DNA from: Actinomycetota bacterium
Lineage (GTDB): Bacteria; Actinomycetota; Acidimicrobiia; Acidimicrobiales; Ilumatobacteraceae
Reading direction: 5' to 3'
Assembly: GCA_009702755.1 (NCBI GenBank)
Contig: WLHL01000007.1
Location: forward strand, 1-54,253
DNA length: 54,253 bases
Shown: piece after piece, positions 15,327 to 24,419 of the stretch
How the letters are laid out: each line of letters opens with the position of its first letter
Numbering within the stretch: position 1 is the first letter of the stretch
The notes under the pieces: generated by a model
What the model was told of the DNA's origin: nothing
The model's input: only the letters and a program-made list of their open reading frames with translations
The model's database searches: none
Made by a program: the position numbers and the translations under genes

Positions 15327-16758
15327 GACTGTTCTCTTTTCTTGCGGCTTCAAGCCGTTGGCGCAAAGCAACACCACTTGTGGCAATCACTTCAATGTCG
15401 AATTCCTCCGACAGATCACCCACTGTGGCCCCATCCAAAAAAACACCGTCATTTAGACACACATCAGGCAATAGATACACATTCTCGCGCCCATGAGCCC
15501 GAAGCGCACCCTGAATGTCAGCAAATGTCATAAGACCTGCCACTGCGGTATTGCCACCGAAATGATGATTTGGCACTTCTACAACGGGGATATGGGCCAA
15601 ATCAGTTCCCGCCAAGAGTTTTCTGAACATCGAGGACCCGTAGGGGCCGGAAACAATCGCAGGCACCTTGGCCGAACGAGTCCGTGGATTCAGAGACACC
15701 GAGACTGGTTTTGCCACTCGGAGCGATGTTTCCACCGCAGGATTGACGGGTCGGACATAATCAGTGGGAGAACCATGATCAACAGAAGCGAAGAAGCCAT
15801 CGTGGCGACCATTGACATCTGGCCCATTGCCACTGAAGGATTCAATAAAAGAGCGGACTAACCCAACGCCGTCCTCCAACATTGGATATTCACCGTAATG
15901 GTCTGCCGATGGCACGTCCCGGTTCGCAACTAAATAGAACTCGTCTGCCAGATGAATGGGCTGTCGACCTAGGACGCGACGAAAACGTCGCTGCCACTCT
16001 TCAACTAAATCAATAACGGCATTTGCTTCATCAGAAGTTTGAAACCGCATTCGACTCTCAGTATTGAATTGCGATAGCCCCAAAGGCACGACTGCAATCG
16101 ATTCAAGCTCAGGAAACTGTTCAAGAAGACCGCTCAGTGTCGATTCCAGAACGTCGCCATCATTAACGCCTGGACACAGAACAATCTGCGCCCGAATATC
16201 AATCTGGTTATCCAGCATCAGACGAACCCAACGAAGGCTGAATCCACCACGATTGTTACGCAGCATGTCGGAGCGCACGTGGGGATCAACAGCATGAATG
16301 CTGACATACAAAGGCGATAGTTTTTCTTCAATAACTCGTTCGAGATCAGCCTCGGTAAATCGTGTCAACGTTGTGAAGTTGCCAAACAAAAAACTCAGGC
16401 GATAGTCGTCGTCCTTGAGATACAAACTGCGACGCATGCCCTTGGGCAACTGATAGATGAAGCAAAACTCACAATGGTTGTCACATGTGTGAATTCGATC
16501 GAAGACTGCACTATTAATGGAGATTCCAAAGGGCTCTCCGGGTAAACGCTCAACGACAATGTCAAGCGACTCACGGCCTCTGGCAATCTGAAGATCAACA
16601 ACATCAGATTCCACAAGACGATGCCATTCCAGAATGTCGCGGGGCACCACTCCATTCACCAGCACAATCTGGTCGCCCACCTGCACACCCACTCGGGCTG
16701 CCGCAGAAGCCGACTGCACAGCAGAAACCTCAGGAAGGGTGTCGATGGCAGTGCTCAC
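15319..16758 (-). CDS. DUF512 radical-SAM protein with N-terminal PDZ domain
   Basis: A 479-residue protein of the TIGR03279/DUF512 type. A PDZ-like segment (residues about 10-65, VGVQVGDQIVLVNG) precedes a radical-SAM domain whose cluster ligands are C92, C96 and C99 (CDNHCEFCF, a C-x3-C-x2-C motif). The DUF512 region follows (about 260-465). The family is conserved but its reaction is unknown; location beside der suggests ribosome or RNA work, only by context. GTG 16758 is seven bases from TAACCT, so probably leaderless. It diverges from ispH and overlaps der. Confidence 0.9.
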   Translation of the reverse strand: MSTAIDTLPEVSAVQSASAAARVGVQVGDQIVLVNGVVPRDILEWHRLVESDVVDLQIARGRESLDIVVERLPGEPFGISINSAVFDRIHTCDNHCEFCFIYQLPKGMRRSLYLKDDDYRLSFLFGNFTTLTRFTEADLERVIEEKLSPLYVSIHAVDPHVRSDMLRNNRGGFSLRWVRLMLDNQIDIRAQIVLCPGVNDGDVLESTLSGLLEQFPELESIAVVPLGLSQFNTESRMRFQTSDEANAVIDLVEEWQRRFRRVLGRQPIHLADEFYLVANRDVPSADHYGEYPMLEDGVGLVRSFIESFSGNGPDVNGRHDGFFASVDHGSPTDYVRPVNPAVETSLRVAKPVSVSLNPRTRSAKVPAIVSGPYGSSMFRKLLAGTDLAHIPVVEVPNHHFGGNTAVAGLMTFADIQGALRAHGRENVYLLPDVCLNDGVFLDGATVGDLSEEFDIEVIATSGVALRQRLEAARKENSRD

Positions 16759-16765
16759 TCGTCAC

Positions 16766-16771
16766 AGGTTA
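16766..16771 (-). promoter_or_regulatory. -10 box of the DUF512 gene, leaderless
   Basis: TAACCT on the minus strand, seven bases before GTG 16758. Confidence 0.4.
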
Positions 16772-16805
16772 CTGCCACCCCTCATCTGTAGTCTGTGAGG
16801 GTCCT

Positions 16806-17843
16806 ATGTCGGTTGAAAAAGTGCTCCTGGCGTCCCCACGCGGTTTCTGCGCTGGCGTCGAAATGGCCATTAAAGCATTGGCATGGATGGTCCGTTCTTT
16901 TGACGAACCCGTCTACTGCTACCACGAAATTGTGCACAACAAGATTGTGGTTGATCGCTTCATTGACAAGGGTGTTGTCTTCGTTGATTCGATCGACGAG
17001 GTTCCTCTCGGCTCACCCATCATGCTCTCCGCACATGGCTCTGCCCCCGAAGTAGTCGCTGCAGCACGCGAACGTGGCAGTTATGTTGTCGACGCGGTGT
17101 GCCCACTAGTCACAAAGGTGCATCACGAAGTCAAGACTCGTGCCGGCAAGGGTTTTCACATCGTGTATGTCGGCCATGAAGGCCACGAAGAAGCAGTCGG
17201 AACGATGGCTGTTGCGCCCGACGCAATTACGAGAGTGGAATCTGTTGAGGAAGTGGACGCACTTCCTGTCTTTGACAAACCAGTCGCCATGCTCGCTCAG
17301 ACGACTTTGTCTCATCGCGAGTGGAGTGAAGTTGCTGTGCACGTAAAGGAACGCTTCCCCGATGTATGGACACCAGGACGAAGTGATTTATGTTTCGCCA
17401 CAACAAATCGTCAAAGCGCCTTAATGACAATCGCACCACAGGTTGACGCATTTATCGTTATCGGTTCTTCAAATAGTTCCAATACGCGAGCTCTAGAGCG
17501 ACTCGCTGTCGAGGCTGGGTGCACGCATGTGTACCGAGTCAACTCAGCTGATGAACTGCCAACTGATCTGTCCGGAATCGTAGGTGTGACCGCAGGCGCC
17601 TCAGCACCTGAAGAACTGGTGGAAGGAGTTCTCGCACGGCTGAATCCACGGCTCGGAGTTGAAGAAGTGTTCGTCACAGACGAAGACGAGTACTTCCCTC
17701 CACCTCGCAACATTCGAGAACTGCAGAGCTCAATAGACATGGCCATCACAGCCATGTCAGGTGCTTCAATCCTTGGAACACCGGGCCTTGATGATCGTTC
17801 ACTTGCAGCAAGTGTGGTTCTTGAGGCACTCTCTGACTCATGA
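16806..17843 (+). CDS. ispH: 4-hydroxy-3-methylbut-2-enyl diphosphate reductase
   Basis: The last enzyme of the MEP isoprenoid pathway. It is a [4Fe-4S] reductase that makes IPP and DMAPP. The three cluster cysteines are C15 (PRGFCAGVEMA), C99 (DAVCPLV) and C196 (LCFATTNRQ). Substrate histidines appear in EIVHNKIVV and SAHGSAP. The length of 345 aa is typical of actinobacteria. ATG 16806 has gaggg five bases upstream, although a TAGTCT box at 16789-16794 would leave only a very short leader. A small membrane gene overlaps its end (ATGA). It supplies precursors for polyprenyl lipids such as those used by ubiA and dprE1 in this window. Confidence 0.97.
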   Translation: MSVEKVLLASPRGFCAGVEMAIKALAWMVRSFDEPVYCYHEIVHNKIVVDRFIDKGVVFVDSIDEVPLGSPIMLSAHGSAPEVVAAARERGSYVVDAVCPLVTKVHHEVKTRAGKGFHIVYVGHEGHEEAVGTMAVAPDAITRVESVEEVDALPVFDKPVAMLAQTTLSHREWSEVAVHVKERFPDVWTPGRSDLCFATTNRQSALMTIAPQVDAFIVIGSSNSSNTRALERLAVEAGCTHVYRVNSADELPTDLSGIVGVTAGASAPEELVEGVLARLNPRLGVEEVFVTDEDEYFPPPRNIRELQSSIDMAITAMSGASILGTPGLDDRSLAASVVLEALSDS

Positions 17844-18250
17844 TTTCTCCCACACTCGATTCTCTTCGCATCTTTCTCCACATTCTTGGTGTTGCTATTT
17901 GGGTGGGTGGTCAGATCGTTCTTGCCGGACTAGTCCCCACTGTTCGCGTATCGGCACCAGAAGTACTACCGAAAATTGCCAAAGCTTTTGCACGTGTCGC
18001 TTGGCCAGCAATGATTCTCATCGTCTTCACTGGTATGTGGGGATTAACTTCCACGTCATCATCTACTTCAGACACCGAATACATGGTGACTTTTGCAATC
18101 AAGATGCTGTTGGTTCTGGTAGCAGTTGCAGCGACTGTGATTCATTCCCAAGGAAACAGCAAAGCCGCGAAGGCAATCGGTGGAGCGTTCGGGCTCCTCG
18201 GATCACTCCTCGCGGCTTATGCAGGAATTTTGCTTGCCCACGTGGGCTAA
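17840..18250 (+). CDS. Four-helix membrane protein, CopD-like
   Basis: A 136-residue integral membrane protein with about four helices: residues 9-30 (FLHILGVAIWVGGQIVLAGL), 53-70 (AWPAMILIVFTGMWGL), 82-105 (TFAIKMLLVLVAVAATV) and 113-135. The opening HILGVAIWVGG and the conserved histidines resemble the CopD/DUF2269 membrane family. It overlaps ispH by four bases (ATGA), so they are co-translated. Copper transport or heme binding cannot be decided. It ends nine bases before the convergent acyl-CoA dehydrogenase. Confidence 0.75.
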   Translation: MISPTLDSLRIFLHILGVAIWVGGQIVLAGLVPTVRVSAPEVLPKIAKAFARVAWPAMILIVFTGMWGLTSTSSSTSDTEYMVTFAIKMLLVLVAVAATVIHSQGNSKAAKAIGGAFGLLGSLLAAYAGILLAHVG

Positions 18251-18259
18251 CTGTTGTCT

Positions 18260-19459
18260 TTAGTTGCGCGGGACCTTGCTCCATGCAACGTCACGGTCAA
18301 CACGAACATCGCCAGGCAAACCGAGAATTCGTTCACCGAGAATGTTCTTCATCACTTCGGTGGTACCACCTTCGATCGAGTTGGCGCGTGAACGCAAGAA
18401 AGCCTTCTGAATACCTTCGAAGTTCATCGCCATCTCGGGGCGCACCATCTCATATGAGCCATACAGCATTCCTTCAGCACCCATCAGGCCAATTGTGAAT
18501 TCATAGATGGCCTTATTGAGGTTTGCGCTCTCCATCTTTCCAATGGAGCCTTCGGGACCAGGCGCACCCATGCGACGCTGTGCGTTGGCACGAATGTTGG
18601 TGAGGCGGTGCACTTCGGCACGGCTCCACAACTTCATCAGTTCCTCAAGAGCTGCTGGGTCGCGCTGATCAGCTGGCAGTGCCTTCCACGCCTTGATTGC
18701 GTGTGCAATCGCACCGGAACCTTTTTGCGGAATAGAACCACCAATCGAGACACGCTCGTTCATCAATGTTGTGAGGCTCACGCGCCAACCGTCACCAGGG
18801 TTACCCAACATCTCAGCAGCAGGAATACGTGTGTCGGTGAAATACACCTCGTTGAACTCAGCTTCGCCCGTCATCTGACGAAGAGGACGCACTTCAACAG
18901 TGGGTGCATGCATGTCCACCACGAAAGCGGTGAGACCAGCGTGCTTCACCGCATCTGGATCAGTACGAACGACAAGGAGACCCCAGCGAGACAAGTGAGC
19001 AAGAGTTGTCCAAACTTTCTGGCCGTTGCAGATCCACTCATCGCCGTCTTTCACACCTTTTGCGGAAAGCCCCGCAAAGTCAGAACCAGAACCGGGTTCC
19101 GAGAACAACTGGCACCACACTTCTTCACCAGTGAAGAGAGGGCGCAGGTAACGCTTCTTTTGTTCTTCACTACCCCACTCCACAACTGTGGGACCACACA
19201 TTCCGTGTCCAATTGGGTTACGCATCATCGCGTAGGGAGCACCTGCGGCATAGATGCATTCGTTCACAACCTTCTGGAACTTTGGAGAGATACCAAGTCC
19301 ACCGTGGCCGACTGGGAAATGAACCCAGGCAAGACCTTTGTCGAACTGTGCACCGAGAAACTCGACGACCGACACTTTTGATGGCGGAAACTCAGCGAGT
19401 AATTCCTGGGCTAGTTGAAGGACGCGTGCGTCATCAATTTGGGTCTCTACAACACTCAT
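18260..19459 (-). CDS. Acyl-CoA dehydrogenase
   Basis: An FAD flavoprotein of 399 aa for the first oxidation of an acyl-CoA. Typical elements are WCQLFSEPGSGSDFAGL (FAD/substrate loop, near residue 115), GQKVWTTLAH near 143, and the C-terminal EGGTTEVMKNILGERILGLP. The frame opens 38 codons upstream in intergenic sequence. ATG 19459 has a GGGGG Shine-Dalgarno four bases away and starts the family sequence. A -10 box TAATAT is at 19488-19493. It diverges from an acyl-CoA ligase, and a repeated 21-base element lies between them. The closest branches act on branched, steroid-side-chain or long acyl-CoAs; the substrate is not certain. Confidence 0.92.
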   Translation of the reverse strand: MSVVETQIDDARVLQLAQELLAEFPPSKVSVVEFLGAQFDKGLAWVHFPVGHGGLGISPKFQKVVNECIYAAGAPYAMMRNPIGHGMCGPTVVEWGSEEQKKRYLRPLFTGEEVWCQLFSEPGSGSDFAGLSAKGVKDGDEWICNGQKVWTTLAHLSRWGLLVVRTDPDAVKHAGLTAFVVDMHAPTVEVRPLRQMTGEAEFNEVYFTDTRIPAAEMLGNPGDGWRVSLTTLMNERVSIGGSIPQKGSGAIAHAIKAWKALPADQRDPAALEELMKLWSRAEVHRLTNIRANAQRRMGAPGPEGSIGKMESANLNKAIYEFTIGLMGAEGMLYGSYEMVRPEMAMNFEGIQKAFLRSRANSIEGGTTEVMKNILGERILGLPGDVRVDRDVAWSKVPRN

Positions 19460-19465
19460 GTTTCC

Positions 19466-19486
19466 CCCTGAGGTAAGCGTGACCCT
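19466..19486. repeat. Direct repeat copy 1 in the divergent dehydrogenase/ligase region
   Basis: 21 bases, CCCTGAGG-T-AA-GC-GTGACCCT, matching copy 2 at 19528-19548 in 18 positions. It covers the expected start of transcription and leader of the acyl-CoA dehydrogenase gene. Spacing between copies is 62 bases, close to six helical turns. Confidence 0.6.
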
Positions 19487-19487
19487 G

Positions 19488-19493
19488 ATATTA
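19488..19493 (-). promoter_or_regulatory. -10 box of the acyl-CoA dehydrogenase
   Basis: TAATAT on the minus strand, 28 bases before ATG 19459. It leaves room for the GGGGG ribosome binding site in the leader. Confidence 0.4.
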
Positions 19494-19527
19494 GAAGTAA
19501 CCAGAGGGGCTGTACGAACCGTCAGCA

Positions 19528-19548
19528 CCCTGAGGCAAATGTGACCCT
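19528..19548. repeat. Direct repeat copy 2 in the divergent dehydrogenase/ligase region
   Basis: 21 bases, CCCTGAGG-C-AA-AT-GTGACCCT, in the same orientation as copy 1. It ends ten bases before the -10 box of the acyl-CoA ligase, so it covers its -35 area. Confidence 0.6.
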
Positions 19549-19558
19549 CGTCATTCAC

Positions 19559-19564
19559 TAGTTT
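19559..19564 (+). promoter_or_regulatory. -10 box of the acyl-CoA ligase, leaderless
   Basis: TAGTTT, seven bases before ATG 19572. It supports that ATG over the earlier in-frame TTG at 19563. Confidence 0.4.
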
Positions 19565-19571
19565 GGTAGCC

Positions 19572-21128
19572 ATGTACCCAGGCGTCTACGCAGATCAGCA
19601 TCCCGACCGTCCCGCAGTGATTCAGGCTGAAACCGGAGAAATCACCACATACAAACAGCTCCACGAGGGGGCAGTAAGACTGTCGAACGTCTTGCGCTCC
19701 GCCGGCTTTGAGCCTGGTGACCACATCGCCATCTGCATGGAGAACCACCCTCGCTATCTCGAAGTCATCTGGGGGTGCCATTACGCAGGGTTGGTGTACA
19801 CGGCATGTTCCAGTCGACTAACAGAAGCCGAACTCATCTACATCATCAATGACTGTGCTGCGAAGGGCTTCATCACATCGAAGTACAAGGCTGATCAAGC
19901 ACAGGAAGTTGCGGGCGACATCCCGAACGCAACCCTTCGTCTCATGCTCGGTGGAACTATTCCCGGATATGACTCCTATGAGGACACTGTTGCCCAGGCA
20001 TCAACGACCCCACTAGAGAACATGATCGATGGCACCGACATGCTCTATTCAAGTGGCACCACTGGAATGCCAAAGGGAATCACACGCGCCTTCCCCGGTA
20101 CACCCCTGGGAACTGCTGCTGGTCTTGCATCAGCAATCACCGATGGGCTCTTCAAGTTCAGAGACGGAATGGTGTATCTCTCCCCTGCCCCGCTGTATCA
20201 CGCAGCTCCATTGCGTTTCAATATGTCCGTTATCGGACGCGGTGGCACCACAGTGATCATGGAGCACTTCGACGCAGAGGACTACATCAAGTACGTCGAA
20301 AAGTACAAGGCGACACACACGCAACTTGTTCCAACAATGTTTATTCGAATGTTGAAACTCGATCCAGCTGTGCGCTCACAGTACGACGTGTCGTCTCTCG
20401 AGATTGCAATTCACGCAGCAGCACCTTGCCCAGCTGAAACCAAGCGAGCCATGATCGAATGGTGGGGGCCCGTCATCCACGAGTACTACGCCGGGACCGA
20501 AGGCAACGGCTTCGTGTATTGCAACAGCGAAATGTGGCTCGCCCACCCCGGCTCCGTTGGTGTTGCCATTCAAGGCGTCGTTCACATCTGTGATGAGAAC
20601 GGAGAAGAGGTGCCTCAAGGAGAATCGGGCACTGTCTACTTTGAAGGAACAGCTGCGTTCGAATATCACAACGACCCCGAGAAAACGAAGTCATCGCGTG
20701 ACCCCAAAGGCCGTGGCTGGTCCACACTCGGCGATGTCGGCTACCTCGACGCTGACAATTTCTTGTATCTCACCGATCGCAAGGCGTTCATGATTATCTC
20801 GGGTGGCGTCAATATCTATCCGCAAGAGTCAGAGAACATCCTGGTAAATCACGACAAGGTCGTCGACGTTGCAGTCTTCGGTATCCCGAATGATGATTTC
20901 GGTGAAGAAGTCAAGGGAGTAGTGCAACCAAAAACGATGCCCGCAACACCTGAAGAAGCAGCGGCATTAGAAAAAGAACTCATTGCGTACTGCAGGTCGC
21001 ACTTGGCCGACATCAAGTGTCCACGCAGTATCGACTTCCGTGAAGAGCTCCCCCGTCATCCAACGGGCAAGTTGTACAAGAGAATTCTGAAAGACGAGTA
21101 TTGGAAGGCCGCTGGTCGGTCTATCTAA
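19572..21128 (+). CDS. Acyl-CoA synthetase (AMP-forming)
   Basis: An adenylate-forming ligase of 518 aa that activates a carboxylic acid to its CoA thioester. The AMP-binding P-loop is YSSGTTGMPKG near residue 158, the A5 motif is EYYAGTEGNGF near 307, STLGDVGYLD gives the hinge region near 385, and the catalytic lysine follows in PRHPTGKLYKRIL near 506. The context (acyl-CoA dehydrogenase, crotonase, glycerophosphodiesterase) indicates fatty-acid or sterol-side-chain degradation. The start is set by a -10 box seven bases upstream. The next gene begins inside the stop (TAATG). Confidence 0.92.
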   Translation: MYPGVYADQHPDRPAVIQAETGEITTYKQLHEGAVRLSNVLRSAGFEPGDHIAICMENHPRYLEVIWGCHYAGLVYTACSSRLTEAELIYIINDCAAKGFITSKYKADQAQEVAGDIPNATLRLMLGGTIPGYDSYEDTVAQASTTPLENMIDGTDMLYSSGTTGMPKGITRAFPGTPLGTAAGLASAITDGLFKFRDGMVYLSPAPLYHAAPLRFNMSVIGRGGTTVIMEHFDAEDYIKYVEKYKATHTQLVPTMFIRMLKLDPAVRSQYDVSSLEIAIHAAAPCPAETKRAMIEWWGPVIHEYYAGTEGNGFVYCNSEMWLAHPGSVGVAIQGVVHICDENGEEVPQGESGTVYFEGTAAFEYHNDPEKTKSSRDPKGRGWSTLGDVGYLDADNFLYLTDRKAFMIISGGVNIYPQESENILVNHDKVVDVAVFGIPNDDFGEEVKGVVQPKTMPATPEEAAALEKELIAYCRSHLADIKCPRSIDFREELPRHPTGKLYKRILKDEYWKAAGRSI

Positions 21129-21886
21129 TGCCACGTCATTCATATCTTGACCACTCAGGCCCCATCGCATTTGCGCACCGTGGCGGAACATCTGCCGCAC
21201 CTGAGAATTCGTTGCGGGCTTTTGCCGACGCCGTGTCTCTCGGGTACCAGTATTTAGAAACAGATGTACACGCCACCTCCGATGGTGTTTTAGTGGCCTT
21301 TCACGACAACGACCTCGAAAGAACGTGCGGCGAGAAACGAGCAATCGCTACAAGCACATGGGAAGAACTGACCTCTGCTCGCATTGATGGCACTGATCCC
21401 ATTCCCTTGCTTGACGACCTACTGGATGAATTTCCCGAAGCGAAGTTCAATATTGATTGCAAGGCAGATTCAGCCCTAGAACCACTCATCAAGAAGCTGC
21501 GTCAGCGAGACTGTCTTTCAAGAGTCTGCATTGGAAGCTTCAGCGACAAGAGGCTTGAAAGAGTTCGCGCCGAGTTCGGCACCAACGTCTGCACATCGAT
21601 GGGACCCAAGGAGGTCGCAAAGTTGGTCGCACGTGCAACCTCACGGATTCCATTCACCCCGACCGAACATGCGCTGATGGCACAAGTGCCGGTCAAACAA
21701 GGCCCTATCCCTGTTACAACACAACGCTTTGTCGACGTCTCCCATGAGCTTGGCATTCAAGTTCATGTGTGGACAATCGATGATCCGAAAGAAATGGGAC
21801 GGCTTCTCGACCTTGGGGTCGACGGAATCATGAGTGATGACACCCGAGCCCTCCGCGAAGTTTTTACCGCTCGCGGCATCTGGTGA
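21128..21886 (+). CDS. Glycerophosphodiester phosphodiesterase
   Basis: A GDPD-family enzyme of 252 aa that releases glycerol-3-phosphate from deacylated phospholipids. Catalytic residues are in FAHRGGTSAAPENS (His and Arg near residue 17), ETDVHATSDGVLVAFHD (metal Glu/Asp and second His, near 45-60) and NIDCKAD near 112. Late VHVWTIDDPKEM is also typical. There is no signal peptide, so it is probably cytosolic. The frame runs nine codons further upstream, but ATG 21128 overlaps the ligase stop (TAATG) and begins the family sequence. Confidence 0.92.
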   Translation: MPRHSYLDHSGPIAFAHRGGTSAAPENSLRAFADAVSLGYQYLETDVHATSDGVLVAFHDNDLERTCGEKRAIATSTWEELTSARIDGTDPIPLLDDLLDEFPEAKFNIDCKADSALEPLIKKLRQRDCLSRVCIGSFSDKRLERVRAEFGTNVCTSMGPKEVAKLVARATSRIPFTPTEHALMAQVPVKQGPIPVTTQRFVDVSHELGIQVHVWTIDDPKEMGRLLDLGVDGIMSDDTRALREVFTARGIW

Positions 21887-21955
21887 CGCAATACCTCGCA
21901 CAATCGCTTTACAACTTGTTCATTTTTCGAGGCGTTGGCTGCAACGTCTCTGCTG

Positions 21956-21961
21956 TACCTT
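21956..21961 (+). promoter_or_regulatory. -10 box of the LLM oxidoreductase, leaderless
   Basis: TACCTT followed by exactly six bases and ATG 21968. TTGGCT at 21935-21940 could be a -35 box with a short 15-base spacer. Confidence 0.5.
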
Positions 21962-21967
21962 CGTCCT

Positions 21968-23161
21968 ATGCGCGTTGACACCAACTTTTTTTGCACAGTA
22001 CCCATGCCTGATGCTGGTGATCTTTCAATAGACCCGACCTCACGCCGTTACGGCAACGACGATGTCATCGCGTGTTACCGCAATTTGGTCGAATGGGCGC
22101 GCACTGCAGACAACCTGGGCTACGACACCATGTGGCTTACCGAACACCATTTTCAATTCGAAGGCTACGAAGTTCTTCCGAACTTAATCATGTTTGGCCA
22201 GCATCTGGCGATGCAAACAAAGAACCTTCGCTTAGGACAGATGTTTAATGTGGTTCCTCAATGGCATCCACTGCGACTTGCGGAAGATTTTGCACTTGCA
22301 GACATCATCACTGGCGGGCGCATGGAGTTCGGTGTGGGACGCGGCACTGTTCCACGAGAAGCATGGAGTTTGGGGACTGTTGTCGCATCTGGCGACAATG
22401 CCATGTCTGCAGAGCATGACAAGGAGAATCGCCAAACTTTTGAAGAGTCGATGGAAGTGATTAAGCGTGCCTGGACCAATGAGCGATTCAGTTACCGCGG
22501 CGAGAAGTTCCAATTCCCTCCCGACGAGATTCCCGACCGCGGCTCGTACGTTGATGACTTGACTCTCATCCCCCGCCCCGAGCGACCCATTGACATTTAT
22601 CAGCCGGTCACATCGCCCGAGACAATTGAGTATGTTCCGCGCGCTGGTCACAAAGCTGTGTACTGGCTTCAAAACAGTGACAGCCAATTAGACAAATGGA
22701 ATCGGTACGCAGCAATCAGAGAAGAGATGGGCTCCCCCGTCGCGCCTGGCGAAGATCGCATGTTCGTATTGAACGTTCATGTTGGCAAGACACGTGAAGC
22801 CGCGATGTTGCGGGGAGCACCTGGTCACGACGAGTTCTGTCGCTTCCTCTCCCCTTATGGGCGTTTTTCTAGTTATCGAAACCCAGACGGATCAAAAGTT
22901 GCGTTCAATCACTGTCCGTCAGTTGAAGAATCGAATTCGCAAAAGATTATGGCCATTGGTTCGGTTGATGATGTTGTCGACACGATCGGATTCTGGAAAG
23001 AACTTCTCGATCTTAAGCACCTATGTATCTTCTTCGACTTCCCAGGCATCACGCAAGATGGCATGAACGAACAACTGCAATTGTTTGCAGAAGAAGTAAT
23101 GCCAAAGCTTGGTGAGAAGATGGATCGTCGTCCTCTACCCAACCTTGCACCACTTGTATAG
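21968..23161 (+). CDS. LLM-class (luciferase-like) flavin or F420-dependent oxidoreductase
   Basis: A TIM-barrel oxidoreductase of 397 aa in the bacterial luciferase-like superfamily. The N-terminal strand MRVDTNFF, then YDTMWLTEHHF near residue 57 and GGRMEFGVGRG near 116, are family signatures. Such enzymes use FMNH2 with oxygen as monooxygenases, or F420 as dehydrogenases; the sequence alone does not decide. ATG 21968 is leaderless. The amidohydrolase starts three bases after its stop, so both are one transcript, and the ABC transporter follows. This suggests oxidation of an imported compound. Confidence 0.85.
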   Translation: MRVDTNFFCTVPMPDAGDLSIDPTSRRYGNDDVIACYRNLVEWARTADNLGYDTMWLTEHHFQFEGYEVLPNLIMFGQHLAMQTKNLRLGQMFNVVPQWHPLRLAEDFALADIITGGRMEFGVGRGTVPREAWSLGTVVASGDNAMSAEHDKENRQTFEESMEVIKRAWTNERFSYRGEKFQFPPDEIPDRGSYVDDLTLIPRPERPIDIYQPVTSPETIEYVPRAGHKAVYWLQNSDSQLDKWNRYAAIREEMGSPVAPGEDRMFVLNVHVGKTREAAMLRGAPGHDEFCRFLSPYGRFSSYRNPDGSKVAFNHCPSVEESNSQKIMAIGSVDDVVDTIGFWKELLDLKHLCIFFDFPGITQDGMNEQLQLFAEEVMPKLGEKMDRRPLPNLAPLV

Positions 23162-23164
23162 CTA

Positions 23165-24373
23165 ATGACATTTCGTCTCGCATCAGTCACTCTGCCTGAA
23201 CAGGGACAAGTTGATATCGATGTAGACGGCCGACTAGTCGCAGCAATCACTCCAGCGGGGACAACTCCCTGCATTGGTGACTCTTTCAATCTGCATGGCC
23301 ATGTCCTCAGTTCCAGTTTTGCTGAACCTCATGCACACCTCGATAAGGCTTTTCTGGCGGATCGAGTTCAGAACCCGACAGGCGACCTTCTTGGAGCGAT
23401 CCAAGGCCTTGAAGCAGTGCGAGACACCATCACTTTTGATGACATCGTGAACAGAGCAGTCACAGCAGCACAACTGATGTCACGTAATGGCGTGACCAGT
23501 ATTCGCACACATGCAGATACAACCATCAACGCAGGCCTGACGTCTGTTCTCGCCCTTCTTGAAGCCAAACGTCTGTGTTCCTCCTTCATTGATATTCAGG
23601 TTGCGATGCTTTTGGGATGGCCGGTGACCGGAATCCAAGGCGCCGAAAGCCGTGCACTCGCACGAGACGCAATCGATGCAGGAGTTGACGTTGTTGGGGG
23701 TTGTCCTCATCTTGACCCGAATCCTCATGAAGCCGTCGAGTATTTCTTGCATTTGGCACTCGACAACACACTGCCCCTCGATCTTCATGCAGATGAGAAT
23801 CTCCGAGAAACATCCGATGATCTTGAGTATCTTGCCGACCTCATGCTTGCCGGCAACATTAGGCACCAGGCCTCAGCGAGTCATTGTGTGTCGTTGTCCG
23901 TTCAGGGCGAGTCTGGGATCCAACGCACAGCAGAAAAAGTTGCACGCGCTGGCATCACCGTGACCGCACTCCCTCACACCAACCTCTACCTCCAGGGCCG
24001 TGGCATCACCAGTTCCGTTCCTCGAGCAATTACACCTGTCGACGCTTTGCGACGAGCTGGCGTTGTTGTTGCTGCTGGCGCAGACAATGTTCAAGACCCT
24101 TTCAACCTGATGGGAAGAGCAGACCCCCTCGAAACAGCATCACTGATGGTGATGGCGGCCCATCAGAGCCCACAGGATGCTCTCAATATGGTGACATCAG
24201 CGGCGACACAGGTTGTCCACGGAGACGCTTCTCATGTCCGAGTTGGCGAGGTGGCAAACCTTGTCGCTATTCCAGCGAGTAATGTTCGTGGAGCAATCGC
24301 GATGGGGCCCCCCGACAGATTTGTCGTATATGGCGGCGTCGTGATCTCAGATCAAAAACGAAACATAAAGTAA
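23165..24373 (+). CDS. Cytosine-deaminase-like amidohydrolase
   Basis: A metal-dependent amidohydrolase of 402 aa in the CodA/cytosine deaminase branch. Metal and catalytic residues are in place: EPHAHLDK near residue 55 (H-x-H), LHADENLRE near 205 (His and Glu), ASHCVSL near 238 (His) and GADNVQDPFNLMG near 307 (Asp). Relatives deaminate or hydrolyse cytosine, isoguanine, ammelides or creatinine-like rings, so the substrate is a guess. It starts three bases after the LLM gene and is followed by an ABC importer and, further on, a creatininase-family enzyme. The N-terminal beta segment is short. Confidence 0.85.
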   Translation: MTFRLASVTLPEQGQVDIDVDGRLVAAITPAGTTPCIGDSFNLHGHVLSSSFAEPHAHLDKAFLADRVQNPTGDLLGAIQGLEAVRDTITFDDIVNRAVTAAQLMSRNGVTSIRTHADTTINAGLTSVLALLEAKRLCSSFIDIQVAMLLGWPVTGIQGAESRALARDAIDAGVDVVGGCPHLDPNPHEAVEYFLHLALDNTLPLDLHADENLRETSDDLEYLADLMLAGNIRHQASASHCVSLSVQGESGIQRTAEKVARAGITVTALPHTNLYLQGRGITSSVPRAITPVDALRRAGVVVAAGADNVQDPFNLMGRADPLETASLMVMAAHQSPQDALNMVTSAATQVVHGDASHVRVGEVANLVAIPASNVRGAIAMGPPDRFVVYGGVVISDQKRNIK

Positions 24374-24407
24374 ACACTTTTGTGACGATGCTGTTCCTTT
24401 CATCCCT

Positions 24408-24413
24408 TATGGT
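24408..24413 (+). promoter_or_regulatory. -10 box of the ABC transporter operon, leaderless
   Basis: TATGGT followed by exactly six bases and ATG 24420. This decides the start over later in-frame ATGs at 24444 and 24462. Confidence 0.45.
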
Positions 24414-24419
24414 GCAGGT

